In this document: positions 33,769-42,382 of the stretch, piece after piece
How the letters are laid out: every line of letters starts with the position of its first letter
Position numbering within the stretch: the first letter of the stretch is position 1
Source: Levilactobacillus brevis
Lineage (GTDB): Bacteria; Bacillota; Bacilli; Lactobacillales; Lactobacillaceae
Direction: 5' to 3'
DNA length: 64,000 nucleotides
Assembly (NCBI GenBank): GCA_003666485.1
Contig: CP032931.1
Span: 1,054,001-1,118,000 of the forward strand
Translations under genes and position numbers: made by a program
Notes under the pieces: generated by a model
Told to the model about the DNA's origin: nothing
Seen by the model: the letters and a program-made list of their open reading frames with translations, nothing else
Database searches by the model: none

Positions 33769-35235
33769 ATGACAAAAGAACCGTATGACTTACGTAAAGT
33801 ATTAGCAGAACTCAAGACGCATCCCGGGCAATACCACGCAACGGATGTGGCTGTAGATCCCAACGCCGAGCTTTCCGGTGTGTACCGCTACATCGGGGCT
33901 GGGGGAACCGTCGCCCGGCCAACTCAGGAGGGGCCAGCCATGATGTTCAACAACGTCAAGGGCTTTGCCGGCACCCGGGTCCTGACCGGTTTGATGGCCA
34001 GTCGACAACGCGTTGGGTTGATGTTTCACCATGATGCCCACACACTGGGACAATTTTTAAATGATGCGGTGGAAAATCCCGTGCCGCCAGTCATGGTCGA
34101 TGACGCCCCGGCCCACGAAGTCGTGCATCGGGCGACCGACCCAGACTTTGATATTCGTAAATTGGTGGCGGCCCCGACCAACACCCCTGAGGATGCCGGT
34201 CCCTATATCACGGTGGGGGTGGTCCTGGGGTCAAACAAGGCCAAGACCATGAGCGACGTGACGATTCACCGGATGGTGCTAGAGGATAAGGACAAGCTGG
34301 GCATTTATATCATGCCGGGTGGCCGCCATATCGGTGCATTTGCCAAGGAATATGAGGCTGCCAACGAACCGATGCCGGTGACCATCAACATCGGGTTGGA
34401 CCCCGCCATTACTATTGGGTGCACGTTCGAGCCACCAACCACGCCACTGGGTTACAACGAACTGGGCGTTGCTGGGGCGATTCGCCAAGAGGCGGTCGGC
34501 TTGACGCCCGCGTTAACAGTTGACGAGAACGCCATTGCCCGTTCCGAATTTACCCTGGAAGGCTACATCATGCCGAACGAACGCATCCAAGAAGATATCA
34601 ACACCCACACGGGCAAGGCGATGCCTGAATTTCCTGGTTACGATGGCGACGCCAATCCCGCGCTTCAGGTGATCAAGGTCACGGCGGTCACGCACCGCAA
34701 GGACCCCATCATGCAAAGTGTTATCGGGCCTTCCGAAGAGCACGTCAGCATGGCCGGTATTCCCACCGAGGCCAGCATTTTAGAGCTGACTAACCGGGCG
34801 ATTCCGGGTAAGGTGTTGAACGTTTACAATCCGCCAGCTGGTGGGGGCAAATTGATGACCATCATGCAAATTCACAAGGAAGACGAGGCCGATGAAGGGA
34901 TTCAGCGGCAAGCGGCGCTCCTGGCATTTTCGGCGTTCAAGGAATTAAAGACGGTCATCTTGGTGGATGAAGACGTCGATATTTTTGATATGAACGATGT
35001 GATGTGGACCGTGAACACGCGGTTCCAGGCGGATCAGGACTTACTGGTCTTGCCGGGGATGCGCAACCACCCGTTGGACCCTTCCGAACGGCCGGCGTAC
35101 GACCCTAAGTCGATTCGGACCCGGGGGATGTCGTCAAAATTGGTGATCGACGGCACCGTGCCATTTGATATGCGTGATCAGTTCGTCCGGGCCAAGTTCA
35201 TGGACGTGCCGGATTGGCAGAAGTACTTGAAGTAA
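33769..35235 (+). CDS. lpdC: Gallate decarboxylase catalytic subunit (UbiD family)
   Basis: A 488-aa decarboxylase of the UbiD family that uses prenylated FMN to turn gallate (and protocatechuate) into pyrogallol (catechol). Marks include GTVARPTQEGPAMMFNNVKG at the N-terminus, HHDAHTLGQFLNDAVENP, FTLEGYIMPNERI with the catalytic Glu region, and ILVDEDVDIFDMNDVMWTVN at the C-terminus. The length matches L. plantarum LpdC. It has a strong AAGGAGG site and heads an operon with the flavin prenyltransferase lpdB and lpdD. Regulation by the divergent LysR gene is likely. Confidence 0.95.
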   Translation: MTKEPYDLRKVLAELKTHPGQYHATDVAVDPNAELSGVYRYIGAGGTVARPTQEGPAMMFNNVKGFAGTRVLTGLMASRQRVGLMFHHDAHTLGQFLNDAVENPVPPVMVDDAPAHEVVHRATDPDFDIRKLVAAPTNTPEDAGPYITVGVVLGSNKAKTMSDVTIHRMVLEDKDKLGIYIMPGGRHIGAFAKEYEAANEPMPVTINIGLDPAITIGCTFEPPTTPLGYNELGVAGAIRQEAVGLTPALTVDENAIARSEFTLEGYIMPNERIQEDINTHTGKAMPEFPGYDGDANPALQVIKVTAVTHRKDPIMQSVIGPSEEHVSMAGIPTEASILELTNRAIPGKVLNVYNPPAGGGKLMTIMQIHKEDEADEGIQRQAALLAFSAFKELKTVILVDEDVDIFDMNDVMWTVNTRFQADQDLLVLPGMRNHPLDPSERPAYDPKSIRTRGMSSKLVIDGTVPFDMRDQFVRAKFMDVPDWQKYLK

Positions 35236-35249
35236 AGGACTGGTAAAAA

Positions 35250-35813
35250 ATGAAGAAGATTGTAATTGGCGTGACCGGTGCTTCCGGGACGATTTATGCG
35301 ATCGACCTGTTGCAAAAACTGCAAGCCGTGCCTGACGTGGAGACCCATTTGGTCATGAGCGCTTGGGCTAAGAAAAACTTGGCGTTAGAGACCGACTATA
35401 CGTTGGCAGACATCAAGGCACTGGCCGACGTGGTCTACAGTGACCGGGACCAGGGCGCGGCGATTGCCAGCGGATCCTTTCTCAATGACGGCATGGTCAT
35501 CGTGCCCGCCAGCATGAAGACGGTCGCCAGCATTGCGTATGGCTTTGGCGATAACCTGGTGGCGCGGGCGGCCGACGTGACCATCAAGGAGCAGCGTAAA
35601 CTGGTCATCGTTCCCCGGGAGACGCCGTTAAGCGTGATTCATTTGGAAAATCTGACCAAATTAGCCCGGTTGGGGGCCCAGATCATTCCGCCGATTCCCG
35701 CCTTTTACAATCATCCGCAAACCATTCAAGACCTGGTCGATCACCAAACGATGAAGGTGCTGGACGCATTCGGAATCGCGGCACCCCAAGCAAAACGTTG
35801 GGAGGGCGATTAG
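35250..35813 (+). CDS. lpdB: Flavin prenyltransferase (UbiX family) of gallate decarboxylase
   Basis: A 187-aa UbiX/Pad1-type enzyme that makes prenylated FMN, the cofactor LpdC needs. The FMN-binding start KIVIGVTGASGTIYAIDLLQ and the later IASGSFLNDGMVIVPASMKTVA and LVIVPRETPLSVIHLENL are diagnostic. It lies 14 nt after lpdC in the same operon. In L. plantarum lpdB is described as separated from lpdC on the chromosome; here they are adjacent, which may be a more ancestral or a rebuilt order. Confidence 0.95.
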   Translation: MKKIVIGVTGASGTIYAIDLLQKLQAVPDVETHLVMSAWAKKNLALETDYTLADIKALADVVYSDRDQGAAIASGSFLNDGMVIVPASMKTVASIAYGFGDNLVARAADVTIKEQRKLVIVPRETPLSVIHLENLTKLARLGAQIIPPIPAFYNHPQTIQDLVDHQTMKVLDAFGIAAPQAKRWEGD

Positions 35814-35815
35814 AC

Positions 35816-36226
35816 ATGCCACAATTTAGCGTGACGCAAAAAGACTATACGATTACCGCAGACCTAACCGTGATTGGCAAGGACCTGCTGATTGTGGTGA
35901 CCGGTGGCAGTAATCCGCATATCGGCGACGTGACCACGCTGACCAAGGACACGCCGCTACAGACGACGAAGTTTCCCAGCCACGATGGCCGTTTTCACAA
36001 GGATAACTTTGTGGGTGAGCGTGTGGCGAAGGTGGTGCAACCGGTCTTGCCGGGCAGTTGTACCATTACGGCCGGTATTCACGTGAACCAGATCACCAAG
36101 GCTCAGATTGCGGCCTCGGCGCCGATGGGTGAGGCACTGGGCCGGCAAATCGTGGCATGGCTGCGGCAACATCCCGTGGTGGCGCCAACGCCAGAGTATT
36201 ACAGCGATACGGAACAGCCGCAGTAG
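35816..36226 (+). CDS. lpdD: Gallate decarboxylase small subunit LpdD
   Basis: A 136-aa soluble protein matching the LpdD/prenylated-flavin accessory family: DLTVIGKDLLIVVTGGSNPHIGDVTT, FHKDNFVGERVAKVV and HVNQITKAQIAASAPMGEAL. The exact role of LpdD in activity is not settled. ATG 35816 follows GGAGGG, which lies inside the last codons of lpdB; the frame from 35798 is not used. It closes the lpdC-B-D operon. No clear terminator is visible after it. Confidence 0.9.
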   Translation: MPQFSVTQKDYTITADLTVIGKDLLIVVTGGSNPHIGDVTTLTKDTPLQTTKFPSHDGRFHKDNFVGERVAKVVQPVLPGSCTITAGIHVNQITKAQIAASAPMGEALGRQIVAWLRQHPVVAPTPEYYSDTEQPQ

Positions 36227-36342
36227 CCCGCCGGATCTTTCAGTAACCGTTGCCAATCTGTAACACGATTCCCGGACTTCCGAGCGTATAATTGGGAGTA
36301 ACAAATGGGCTGGACTCGTTTGGAATCGGGGAGGATTCATTT

Positions 36343-36885
36343 ATGAAAAAAATGTTAATCGGACTGGCCGTGCTGGCCACCGTAGCCACGGTCGGCGGCA
36401 GTCAACTGACGACACCGACCACGGCGCAGGCCAAGGCCAAAACCACGCTGAAGACACTGCCCAAGCGCTACCGGCACACGTGGTATCACTACGCCAACGG
36501 GAAGCTGTCGACGCTGACCTTTAGCAAGCGGACGATTGCCGGACGGACCTACTACGCTGGCGACCAGCAGGCGACAAAATACTTGGCCCACATCCATGCG
36601 CACAAATTGACGGCGACGAAATTTCACCGCCACATCTCTTGGAGCTCGGTCGTACCAGTTAACGCCCACCACAGCCAATGGCTCAATGTGCGCGGCTGGA
36701 ATCAGGTCATGGGCGACGGTGATTTTTACCGGGTCATGACCAAAACGGTGCGGGGCAAACGGGTCCAAGTTTTAAGCCAAGCCGGCGGGGCCGGCGTCTG
36801 GACCGCAGCACACTATTACCAGAGCAAGCAAGTCGCCAAACAGCGCGGCAACAAACACTTCAGCGGGGAAGTTTACTACAAGTGA
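36343..36885 (+). CDS. Secreted hypothetical protein
   Basis: A 180-aa exported protein with a signal peptide (MKKMLIGLAVLATVATVGGS...TTAQAKA) and a mature part rich in His, Lys and Tyr (YRHTWYHYANGKLSTLTFSK). This resembles the many small lactobacillus surface proteins whose function is unknown. ATG 36343 follows GGGGAGG. A TATAAT box at 36287-36292 with no good -35 is the likely promoter. The catalytic-type motifs of known enzymes are absent. Confidence 0.8.
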   Translation: MKKMLIGLAVLATVATVGGSQLTTPTTAQAKAKTTLKTLPKRYRHTWYHYANGKLSTLTFSKRTIAGRTYYAGDQQATKYLAHIHAHKLTATKFHRHISWSSVVPVNAHHSQWLNVRGWNQVMGDGDFYRVMTKTVRGKRVQVLSQAGGAGVWTAAHYYQSKQVAKQRGNKHFSGEVYYK

Positions 36886-37299
36886 TCTGGCTGTAGTCCG
36901 CCTACCGTTACGTGAAACTCTAGGCTGGAACGCTGGGGAAGGACGGTCCGAGCCAAGGCCCGGTCTCGAACCTTGCTTTGAGCCGAAAGTCACGTCTCAA
37001 AGTCACCAATTTAGTAGCCAAAGACGCTACTAAATTCCCCGGCTGAGCCTAGATTTCACTTCACTTCCGGCTCAGATTGAAAGTCTGGCAGTATTCCCCA
37101 CGATAACTTGGTAAAAACGCCTAATGGAGGAACGCTGCTGACTGACTCCGGCGAGTGGGTGCTTATCAGTGGCACTGAAAGAAGTCAAGTTTAATTGTAA
37201 GCATCTCTGTAGCCGAGAGTCCGCCAGATTGGACCGTGTGGCCGCAGGCATGATTTCAATGATTTGTATGAAAACTATCATAACAAGGAGGAAGCAAAT
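36886..37299. other. Intergenic region with hairpins and repeat copy B
   Basis: No gene is seen in this 414-bp stretch. It holds an exact 11-bp hairpin AATTTAGTAGC (37008-37018) / GCTACTAAATT (37026-37036) not followed by T, several GC-rich partial palindromes, and a copy of the dispersed repeat at 37208-37226. The composition resembles the 46.2-46.9 kb gap. Confidence 0.55.
37208..37226 (+). repeat. Dispersed intergenic repeat, copy B
   Basis: TGTAGCCGAGAGTCCGCCA, identical over 19 bases to copy C at 46587-46605 and close to copies A and D. About 45 bases upstream both B and C contain, or approach, a TTATCAGT element after GTG. Confidence 0.7.
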
Positions 37300-37998
37300 G
37301 TGCGGGTGAACGTGTTACAACAGACGCCTGACGAAGGTCCCGGTGCGATTCAGAGCTGGGCCAACGCCAATCGTCACGAACTTTACATTTACCATCCAGC
37401 CGAATTCGGTCAGCTACCGACCGCCGACCAGACGGATATGTTGGTAATCTTGGGTGGACCGATGAGTCCCAACGACGATTTGCCGTGGATCAAGGCGGAA
37501 CGGCAGTTGATTCAGCAATTATTGACGGCGCACAAGCCCATCTTTGGCGTCTGCTTTGGGGCGCAGCAAATCGTCAAGCAACTGGGTGGGGCCGTTCATG
37601 CGGCGCCGGTCAAGGAAGTGGGCTGGGCCCCGGTCACCCGGCAAAGCGCCGTGATTCCAGGTGTACCGGCCGAAGTGACCGTGTTGCACTGGCACGAGGA
37701 AATGTTTGACCTACCGCCGCAAGCCCAGCTACTCTTTTCTAGCGCTCACCTGCGCAACCAAGGCTTCTTACTCGGTGACAACGTGATTGGCCTGCAATTT
37801 CACCTGGAACCTTTGCCCAATAACGTTCGCGAAATGGTGGTCAACGACGGCGACTACGCGACGGGTTCCGTCCTGGCCCAAACGCCCCAGCAGATTCTCG
37901 ATTATCCCGAATCCGTTGAAACGGAATCCTTAACGTTTCGGTTGCTGGATTACATCACCAAGCATCAATCAGCAACGGGTAATGGCCAATTGAGCTAA
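37300..37998 (+). CDS. Class I glutamine amidotransferase-like protein
   Basis: A 232-aa protein with the triad glutamine amidotransferase fold: VILGGPMSPNDDLPW, the nucleophile elbow FGVCFGAQQIVKQLGGAV and the His-Glu pair QFHLEPLPNNV. Stand-alone members are often annotated as GMP synthase-like or glutaminase-like; the acceptor is unknown. The start is GTG 37300, with AGGAGG 8 nt upstream; the frame that opens at 37264 lacks a site. A strong terminator follows at 38023. It has no evident link to the neighbouring operons. Confidence 0.87.
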   Translation: MRVNVLQQTPDEGPGAIQSWANANRHELYIYHPAEFGQLPTADQTDMLVILGGPMSPNDDLPWIKAERQLIQQLLTAHKPIFGVCFGAQQIVKQLGGAVHAAPVKEVGWAPVTRQSAVIPGVPAEVTVLHWHEEMFDLPPQAQLLFSSAHLRNQGFLLGDNVIGLQFHLEPLPNNVREMVVNDGDYATGSVLAQTPQQILDYPESVETESLTFRLLDYITKHQSATGNGQLS

Positions 37999-38022
37999 CT
38001 CACATGCATACGAAACAGCGTT

Positions 38023-38053
38023 GACAGTCCTTTCACGAGGGCTGTCTTTTTTT
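38023..38053 (+). terminator. Terminator after the amidotransferase-like gene
   Basis: The stem GACAGTCCT / AGGGCTGTC with a 6-nt loop, then seven T. Confidence 0.88.
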
Positions 38054-38082
38054 GGCAACAGTGAAAAATTTTAAAAATGAGC

Positions 38083-38149
38083 TTGCATTCACTTTTAAAT
38101 GTGCTATATTGGTGGTGTGGTAATTGAGCACTCACTTAATTTTGTGAGT
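38083..38149 (+). promoter_or_regulatory. Promoter and operator of the acyltransferase-GT8 operon
   Basis: TTGCAT (38083-38088), 16 bp and TATATT (38105-38110). Downstream, ACTCAC (38130-38135) and GTGAGT (38144-38149) form an inverted repeat just before the ribosome-binding site. The operon ends with a TetR gene that may bind here. Confidence 0.65.
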
Positions 38150-38164
38150 TAGGAGATGAGACCA

Positions 38165-38905
38165 TTGCGGCAAAAGACTTATCGAACGTTTCAAGAGGAT
38201 TTGGTCACTAGTCGGCATCAGCATTGGCGTTTGCCTAGCGATTACGATTGGCGGTTGCCGGGACGGGCCTGGCAACGTCGGTGGGTGCGACGTTTGGCCA
38301 AGGGCATTAGCATCCTGTATGTCCACACTCACGGGATGACGATTAAAAATGGCTGGCGGTTAGCAACGGCCGGACCGTGTGTGGTCTACGGCAATCACAC
38401 CCAACCTACGGGCGACGTACTGTTACCCCTGTACTTGGGCGCGGCCCAGCGATTTAACGTCTTAGCTAGTCCTGCGAACCTGGGGATTCCGGTGATCGGC
38501 CCACTGACGCTTTTCGGTGGGGCGGTGCCGACACCACAGACGCTCTCGCAGATGCGGGCGTTTCGCCGTGCGGTTCATACCAAGTTGGCGGCGGGAGAAT
38601 GGCTGATGGTTTACCCCGAGGAACACGTGTGGCCGTATTATCCGGGACTGCGGCCGTTTAATCCGGGGGCCTTCCACTTTCCGGTGAGCGAACGGGTGCC
38701 TGCCTACGCGATTACCGTGACCTATCGCCATCGGTGGTTGCGACGTCCACGCCGGGTCATTTACGTCGATGGCCCGTTTCGCCCCGACCCGCAGTTATCG
38801 GCTAAGCAACAGCAGCGGCAGTTAGAGCAGCAGGTGAACGCCTGCATGGCCAAACGGGTCGCAACGACCAATATCAGTTATGTTCACTATCGGGAGGTGC
38901 AATGA
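38165..38905 (+). CDS. Acyltransferase-like protein (PlsC/LPLAT family)
   Basis: A membrane-associated protein of about 246 aa resembling 1-acyl-glycerol-3-phosphate acyltransferases: ATAGPCVVYGNHTQPTGDVL carries the NH block, and GEWLMVYPEEHVWPYYPGLRPF carries the second block (PEEH-W). The His-to-Asp distance in block I is five residues (HTQPTGD) instead of the usual four, so activity is uncertain. The best start is TTG 38165, 9 nt after AGGAG; the ATG at 38156 abuts that site. It heads an operon with two GT8 glycosyltransferases, a second acyltransferase and a TetR regulator. Confidence 0.8.
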   Translation: MRQKTYRTFQEDLVTSRHQHWRLPSDYDWRLPGRAWQRRWVRRLAKGISILYVHTHGMTIKNGWRLATAGPCVVYGNHTQPTGDVLLPLYLGAAQRFNVLASPANLGIPVIGPLTLFGGAVPTPQTLSQMRAFRRAVHTKLAAGEWLMVYPEEHVWPYYPGLRPFNPGAFHFPVSERVPAYAITVTYRHRWLRRPRRVIYVDGPFRPDPQLSAKQQQRQLEQQVNACMAKRVATTNISYVHYREVQ

Positions 38906-39726
38906 TGAATATTTTATATTGTGGGGATGCCAATATGAAACGCGGCTTGTTGATCTCGATTCTGTCCCTGGTGAAATGGGTCCCAGAACCGCTCAACATT
39001 ACCATCTTAACGGCTCGGATGGCCAGTGATGCGCGGCAGTTCTTTCCCTTGACGGCGACCACCGCGCAGGCCTTGGATCACCTGGTCAAACAACGTAATC
39101 CGGCTAGTCAGGTCACTCGAGTAGATGTGAGCGCGCTGGTGCGGCAGACGCCGCCAACTGCCAATCGCAATACGATCTTTACGCCGTGTTGCGTGTTGCG
39201 GCTGTACGCGGATCAGGTGCCGGGATTACCGGATCGGCTGTTGTACTTGGACACGGACGTCATTTGTCGGCGCGACCCGTCACCCATGTATCGGCAAGAA
39301 CTGACTGGCAGCGAGTACGCCGGTGTTTTGGACCACTACGGCCGCTGGTTCTTTCATCAGCATTGGCCGCGTTGGGATTACGTGAATTCTGGTGTTCTGT
39401 TGTTGAATTTGGCAGAGATACGGCGCACGGGGTTATTTGCCCGAAGTCGGCAGTTGTGCCAAGTCCAAGAGATGTTTATGCCAGACCAATCGGCGCTCCA
39501 TCAACTGGTCACGCACCAGCGACTCTTGCCACGGCGGTACAACGAACAGCGTCGCCTCCACACCGACACCGTTTTTCAGCACTTTACGACCAGCTTTCGG
39601 TTCTTCCCGTGGGTCCACACCCTCACCGTCAAGCCGTGGGAGGTCACGGCCATGCACCAGCGATTGAAGCTTCATGAATATGATGATATTTTAGCGGATT
39701 ATCAAAAATTGATTCCAAACTTATAA
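38905..39726 (+). CDS. Glycosyltransferase family 8
   Basis: A protein of about 273 aa with the GT8 pattern: NILYCGDANMKRGLLISILS at the start, the metal-binding DxD in RLLYLDTDVICRRDP and the acceptor region WDYVNSGVLLLNLAEIR, followed by MFMPDQSALHQL. Such retaining enzymes add glucose or galactose from UDP-sugar. Two adjacent ATG codons follow GGGAGG; the second (38905) has the better spacing. The start overlaps the stop of the acyltransferase gene, so translation is coupled. The neighbours suggest a lipid acceptor (inference). Confidence 0.87.
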   Translation: MNILYCGDANMKRGLLISILSLVKWVPEPLNITILTARMASDARQFFPLTATTAQALDHLVKQRNPASQVTRVDVSALVRQTPPTANRNTIFTPCCVLRLYADQVPGLPDRLLYLDTDVICRRDPSPMYRQELTGSEYAGVLDHYGRWFFHQHWPRWDYVNSGVLLLNLAEIRRTGLFARSRQLCQVQEMFMPDQSALHQLVTHQRLLPRRYNEQRRLHTDTVFQHFTTSFRFFPWVHTLTVKPWEVTAMHQRLKLHEYDDILADYQKLIPNL

Positions 39727-39740
39727 AAGGAGTCCTCACC

Positions 39741-40685
39741 ATGACAAACACAACGATTCCAGTTTTCTTCTCCATCAACGACGCCTACGCGCCATATCTG
39801 TCCGTCGCGCTGACGTCAATCATTGCTCACGCCGATTCTGCCCAGCAGTACGAGATCATCGTGCTGTGCGATGAGTTGTCTACCGCCAATCAAGCCAAGC
39901 TAGGCCAACAGGCGACCGCCAATGTGACGATTCGCTTCGTGCCCATGCAAGACAGCTTAAAGGCTCAGTTGGGTGGCGAGCATATGAAATTACGCGGGGA
40001 CACCTTCACCCTGACGATTTATTTCCGCTTGTTCATTGCCGCCATGTTTCCCCAGTATGACCGCGGCATTTACTTGGACGCCGACGTGGTAACGATCACG
40101 GATCTGGCCGAACTATTTGCCCAGCCGCTAGGGGACAATCTGGTGGGTGCCGTAGCGGATACCTTCGCCGCGGATAATGCGCAGAGTGTGGCCTACGTGG
40201 AACAACACCTCCGGCTGCCCATTGCCGATTACTTCAATTCCGGGGTGATGTTGCTGAATCTCAAGCAGATGCGGGCAGAACAGTTTAACGAAAAATTCAT
40301 TCACTGTCTTACCGACTACCGGGTCGACTTTATTGCCCCCGACCAGGATTACCTGAACCTGCTGTGCCGCAACCGGGTGTTGCACTTGGACCGGGCTTGG
40401 AACGTGATGCCGACGACCCAGACCCGCGTCACGGCACCTAAGTTGCTACACTACAGTCTGTTCGGCAAGCCGTGGTACTACGCTGACGCACAAAACGGCG
40501 ATTATTTCTGGGCCATCGCACCGCAATCACCGTACTATCCGGAAATTCAGGCCATCCAGCAGGCCTACACTGACGCCGACCGCGCCAAGGACCGGGAAAC
40601 AGAACAGGGGTTGTTGGGTCAGTTGAACGTATTTGCCAGTCAGAGTCGGGCCAGTTTGGACCAAATGGAAAAGGAGCTGAGCTAA
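39741..40685 (+). CDS. Glycosyltransferase family 8
   Basis: A 314-aa GT8 enzyme with a full-length family pattern: PVFFSINDAYAPYLSVALTS at the start, the DxD in RGIYLDADVVTITDLAELF, ADYFNSGVMLLNLKQMR and the later PDQDYLNLLC. The C-terminal KPWYYADAQNGDYFWAIA is the usual HxxGxxKPW-like end (here HYSLFGKPW). It is more canonical than its upstream GT8 neighbour. The gene has AAAAGGAG and sits 14 nt after the first GT8 gene; its stop abuts the second acyltransferase gene. Confidence 0.92.
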   Translation: MTNTTIPVFFSINDAYAPYLSVALTSIIAHADSAQQYEIIVLCDELSTANQAKLGQQATANVTIRFVPMQDSLKAQLGGEHMKLRGDTFTLTIYFRLFIAAMFPQYDRGIYLDADVVTITDLAELFAQPLGDNLVGAVADTFAADNAQSVAYVEQHLRLPIADYFNSGVMLLNLKQMRAEQFNEKFIHCLTDYRVDFIAPDQDYLNLLCRNRVLHLDRAWNVMPTTQTRVTAPKLLHYSLFGKPWYYADAQNGDYFWAIAPQSPYYPEIQAIQQAYTDADRAKDRETEQGLLGQLNVFASQSRASLDQMEKELS

Positions 40686-41579
40686 ATGATTATTGGTGGG
40701 ATGAAGCAACAAGTCGTGGCCAACATTGAACGCGATGCCGCGGCGGGACAATTCAACGCCAAAGTGGAGGTGGCTGATCCCACTTTGACCAAGCCCCAAC
40801 AACAAGACCTGTTGCGCCAGTACTTGGCACGACGGGACACACTTACGTATCGGGTGAATAACCACGTGTCGCGGCGCGTCGCCAACTTGGCCACGCGCTA
40901 CTTCAACCGCCGCACGGAGATTCACGGCTTGGCCAACTTGCAAGGCGTAACGGGTGGTGCCATTGTCACCAGCAACCACTTCAACCCGCTGGACAACACG
41001 GTCGTGCGCAAGACGATGCGGGCCGCGGGACGCAAGCGACTATTCATCGTTAGTCGTGACACGAACTTGGAAATGGGTGGGCTGATCGGCTATTTGATGA
41101 CTTACTACGACACCATCCCCATCAGCGATGACAAGGAGTACGCCGGCCGGGTATTTCCCCAATTGGTCGAACAGGTGCTAGCCAACCAGCAATTGTTACT
41201 GATCTATCCGGAACAAGAAATGTGGTTCAACTACCGCAAGCCGCGGCCGGTCAAGCGTGGCGCGTACTACTACGCCGCCAAGTTCGGCGTGCCGGTCGTG
41301 TCGTGCTTCGTGGAGATTCGTGACCTGCCGCGGGTGGACAACGCCGAATTCGACCAAACCCGCTACGTGATGCACGTCTTGCCAACGATTTATCCGGACC
41401 CGCAGTTATCGGTCAGGGAGAATAGTCGCCGTATGATGGCCACGGATTACCAGCAAAAGAAGGCCGCCTACGAAACGGCGTACGGCAAGCCGCTGACCTA
41501 CCGCGCGGAACCCGACGACATTGCCGGTTGGCGCGGTGATCAACAGTCGCTAGCCATTGGTCCGTCAAAAACGGTATAA
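40686..41579 (+). CDS. 1-acyl-sn-glycerol-3-phosphate acyltransferase family protein
   Basis: A 297-aa PlsC-type acyltransferase. Block I is intact (GGAIVTSNHFNPLDNTVV, His-x4-Asp), block III is LLLIYPEQEMWFNYRKPRPV and block IV includes KFGVPVVSCFVEI. It has a longer N-terminal extension (about 75 residues before block I) than housekeeping PlsC. The start codon immediately follows the stop of the second GT8 gene. Together with the upstream genes it suggests synthesis of an acylated glycolipid or similar envelope lipid. Confidence 0.88.
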   Translation: MIIGGMKQQVVANIERDAAAGQFNAKVEVADPTLTKPQQQDLLRQYLARRDTLTYRVNNHVSRRVANLATRYFNRRTEIHGLANLQGVTGGAIVTSNHFNPLDNTVVRKTMRAAGRKRLFIVSRDTNLEMGGLIGYLMTYYDTIPISDDKEYAGRVFPQLVEQVLANQQLLLIYPEQEMWFNYRKPRPVKRGAYYYAAKFGVPVVSCFVEIRDLPRVDNAEFDQTRYVMHVLPTIYPDPQLSVRENSRRMMATDYQQKKAAYETAYGKPLTYRAEPDDIAGWRGDQQSLAIGPSKTV

Positions 41580-41630
41580 TTAAACGTAAATAACCTCGCT
41601 GCCAGGGCGGCGAAAGATGGAGCGACAGTC

Positions 41631-42224
41631 ATGAAGAAAAGTGCACAACAGCGACAAAATATCATCGACGTTGGCCGACAGCTCTTTGCCCAAAAGGGGT
41701 ACGCCGGTACCTCGACCCGCCAGATCAATGAACAGGCGGGCATTGCGGAAGGGCTACTTTACTATTACTTTCCCCAGGGAAAACACCAATTACTCGACGT
41801 TATCGTACGCGAGGGCGTCGATAGCCGCATGCGAGTGGCACATGAGCTATTAGATAATTGGGACGGTTCGGACGTCGAGACCCACGTAATGGCGCTGTTT
41901 GATGGAATTGCGACGGTCATTCAAGATGAGGTGGGCTACCAGTCCTTTCTTATCACGGTCCGTGAACGCGAAATGTTGTCAGACGACCAATCAGCCTGGT
42001 TGATTCAGTCATTTGACGGCGTGCAGGCGAGCCTGGTGAAGTCGTTTTTGAACCTGCAGACCCGCCGAACGCCTGCAGAGTTACAGACGTTGGCACATAC
42101 GCTGATGTCGATCTTTATTCGGACGTTGTTTGACGAACTCCTATTACGCAATCATCGCCACCTGGCACCCGGAACCCGTGAAAAAGTCGACCAACAAGTG
42201 CGCTTGGTCTTGCAAGTCCTGTAG
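41631..42224 (+). CDS. TetR family transcriptional regulator
   Basis: A 197-aa regulator with the TetR N-terminal helix-turn-helix: QQRQNIIDVGRQLFAQKGY, then TSTRQINEQAGIAEGLLYYY and FPQGKHQLLDVIV. The C-terminal ligand domain is helical and not diagnostic. It closes the acyltransferase-GT8 operon and probably controls it through the ACTCAC/GTGAGT repeat at 38130-38149. The gene starts at ATG 41631 after GGAGCGA. Confidence 0.9.
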   Translation: MKKSAQQRQNIIDVGRQLFAQKGYAGTSTRQINEQAGIAEGLLYYYFPQGKHQLLDVIVREGVDSRMRVAHELLDNWDGSDVETHVMALFDGIATVIQDEVGYQSFLITVREREMLSDDQSAWLIQSFDGVQASLVKSFLNLQTRRTPAELQTLAHTLMSIFIRTLFDELLLRNHRHLAPGTREKVDQQVRLVLQVL

Positions 42225-42333
42225 CACTAGAAAACGGTTGTCTTACCTTTACAAACGAAATTCACCAGGTATTTGTGACCCGTTTAGCGTGGGCTTAAGA
42301 AATTCTTACGATTCGTTGCGCGCAAGTAGACAG

Positions 42334-42382
42334 AAAAATGCATCAGTAACTGTGGTTAAGTCGCAGCTACTGATGCATTTTT
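42334..42382. terminator. Bidirectional terminator
   Basis: A 15-bp exact stem AAAAATGCATCAGTA (42334-42348) / TACTGATGCATTTTT (42368-42382). The bases between may add a second short stem. It lies between the TetR gene and the leftward hydrolase remnant. Confidence 0.88.

Noticed and set aside
37008-37036. Hairpin as a terminator after the secreted protein gene at 36343
   Set aside because: The stem is exact but no T run follows on either strand; treated as part of the repeat-rich gap.
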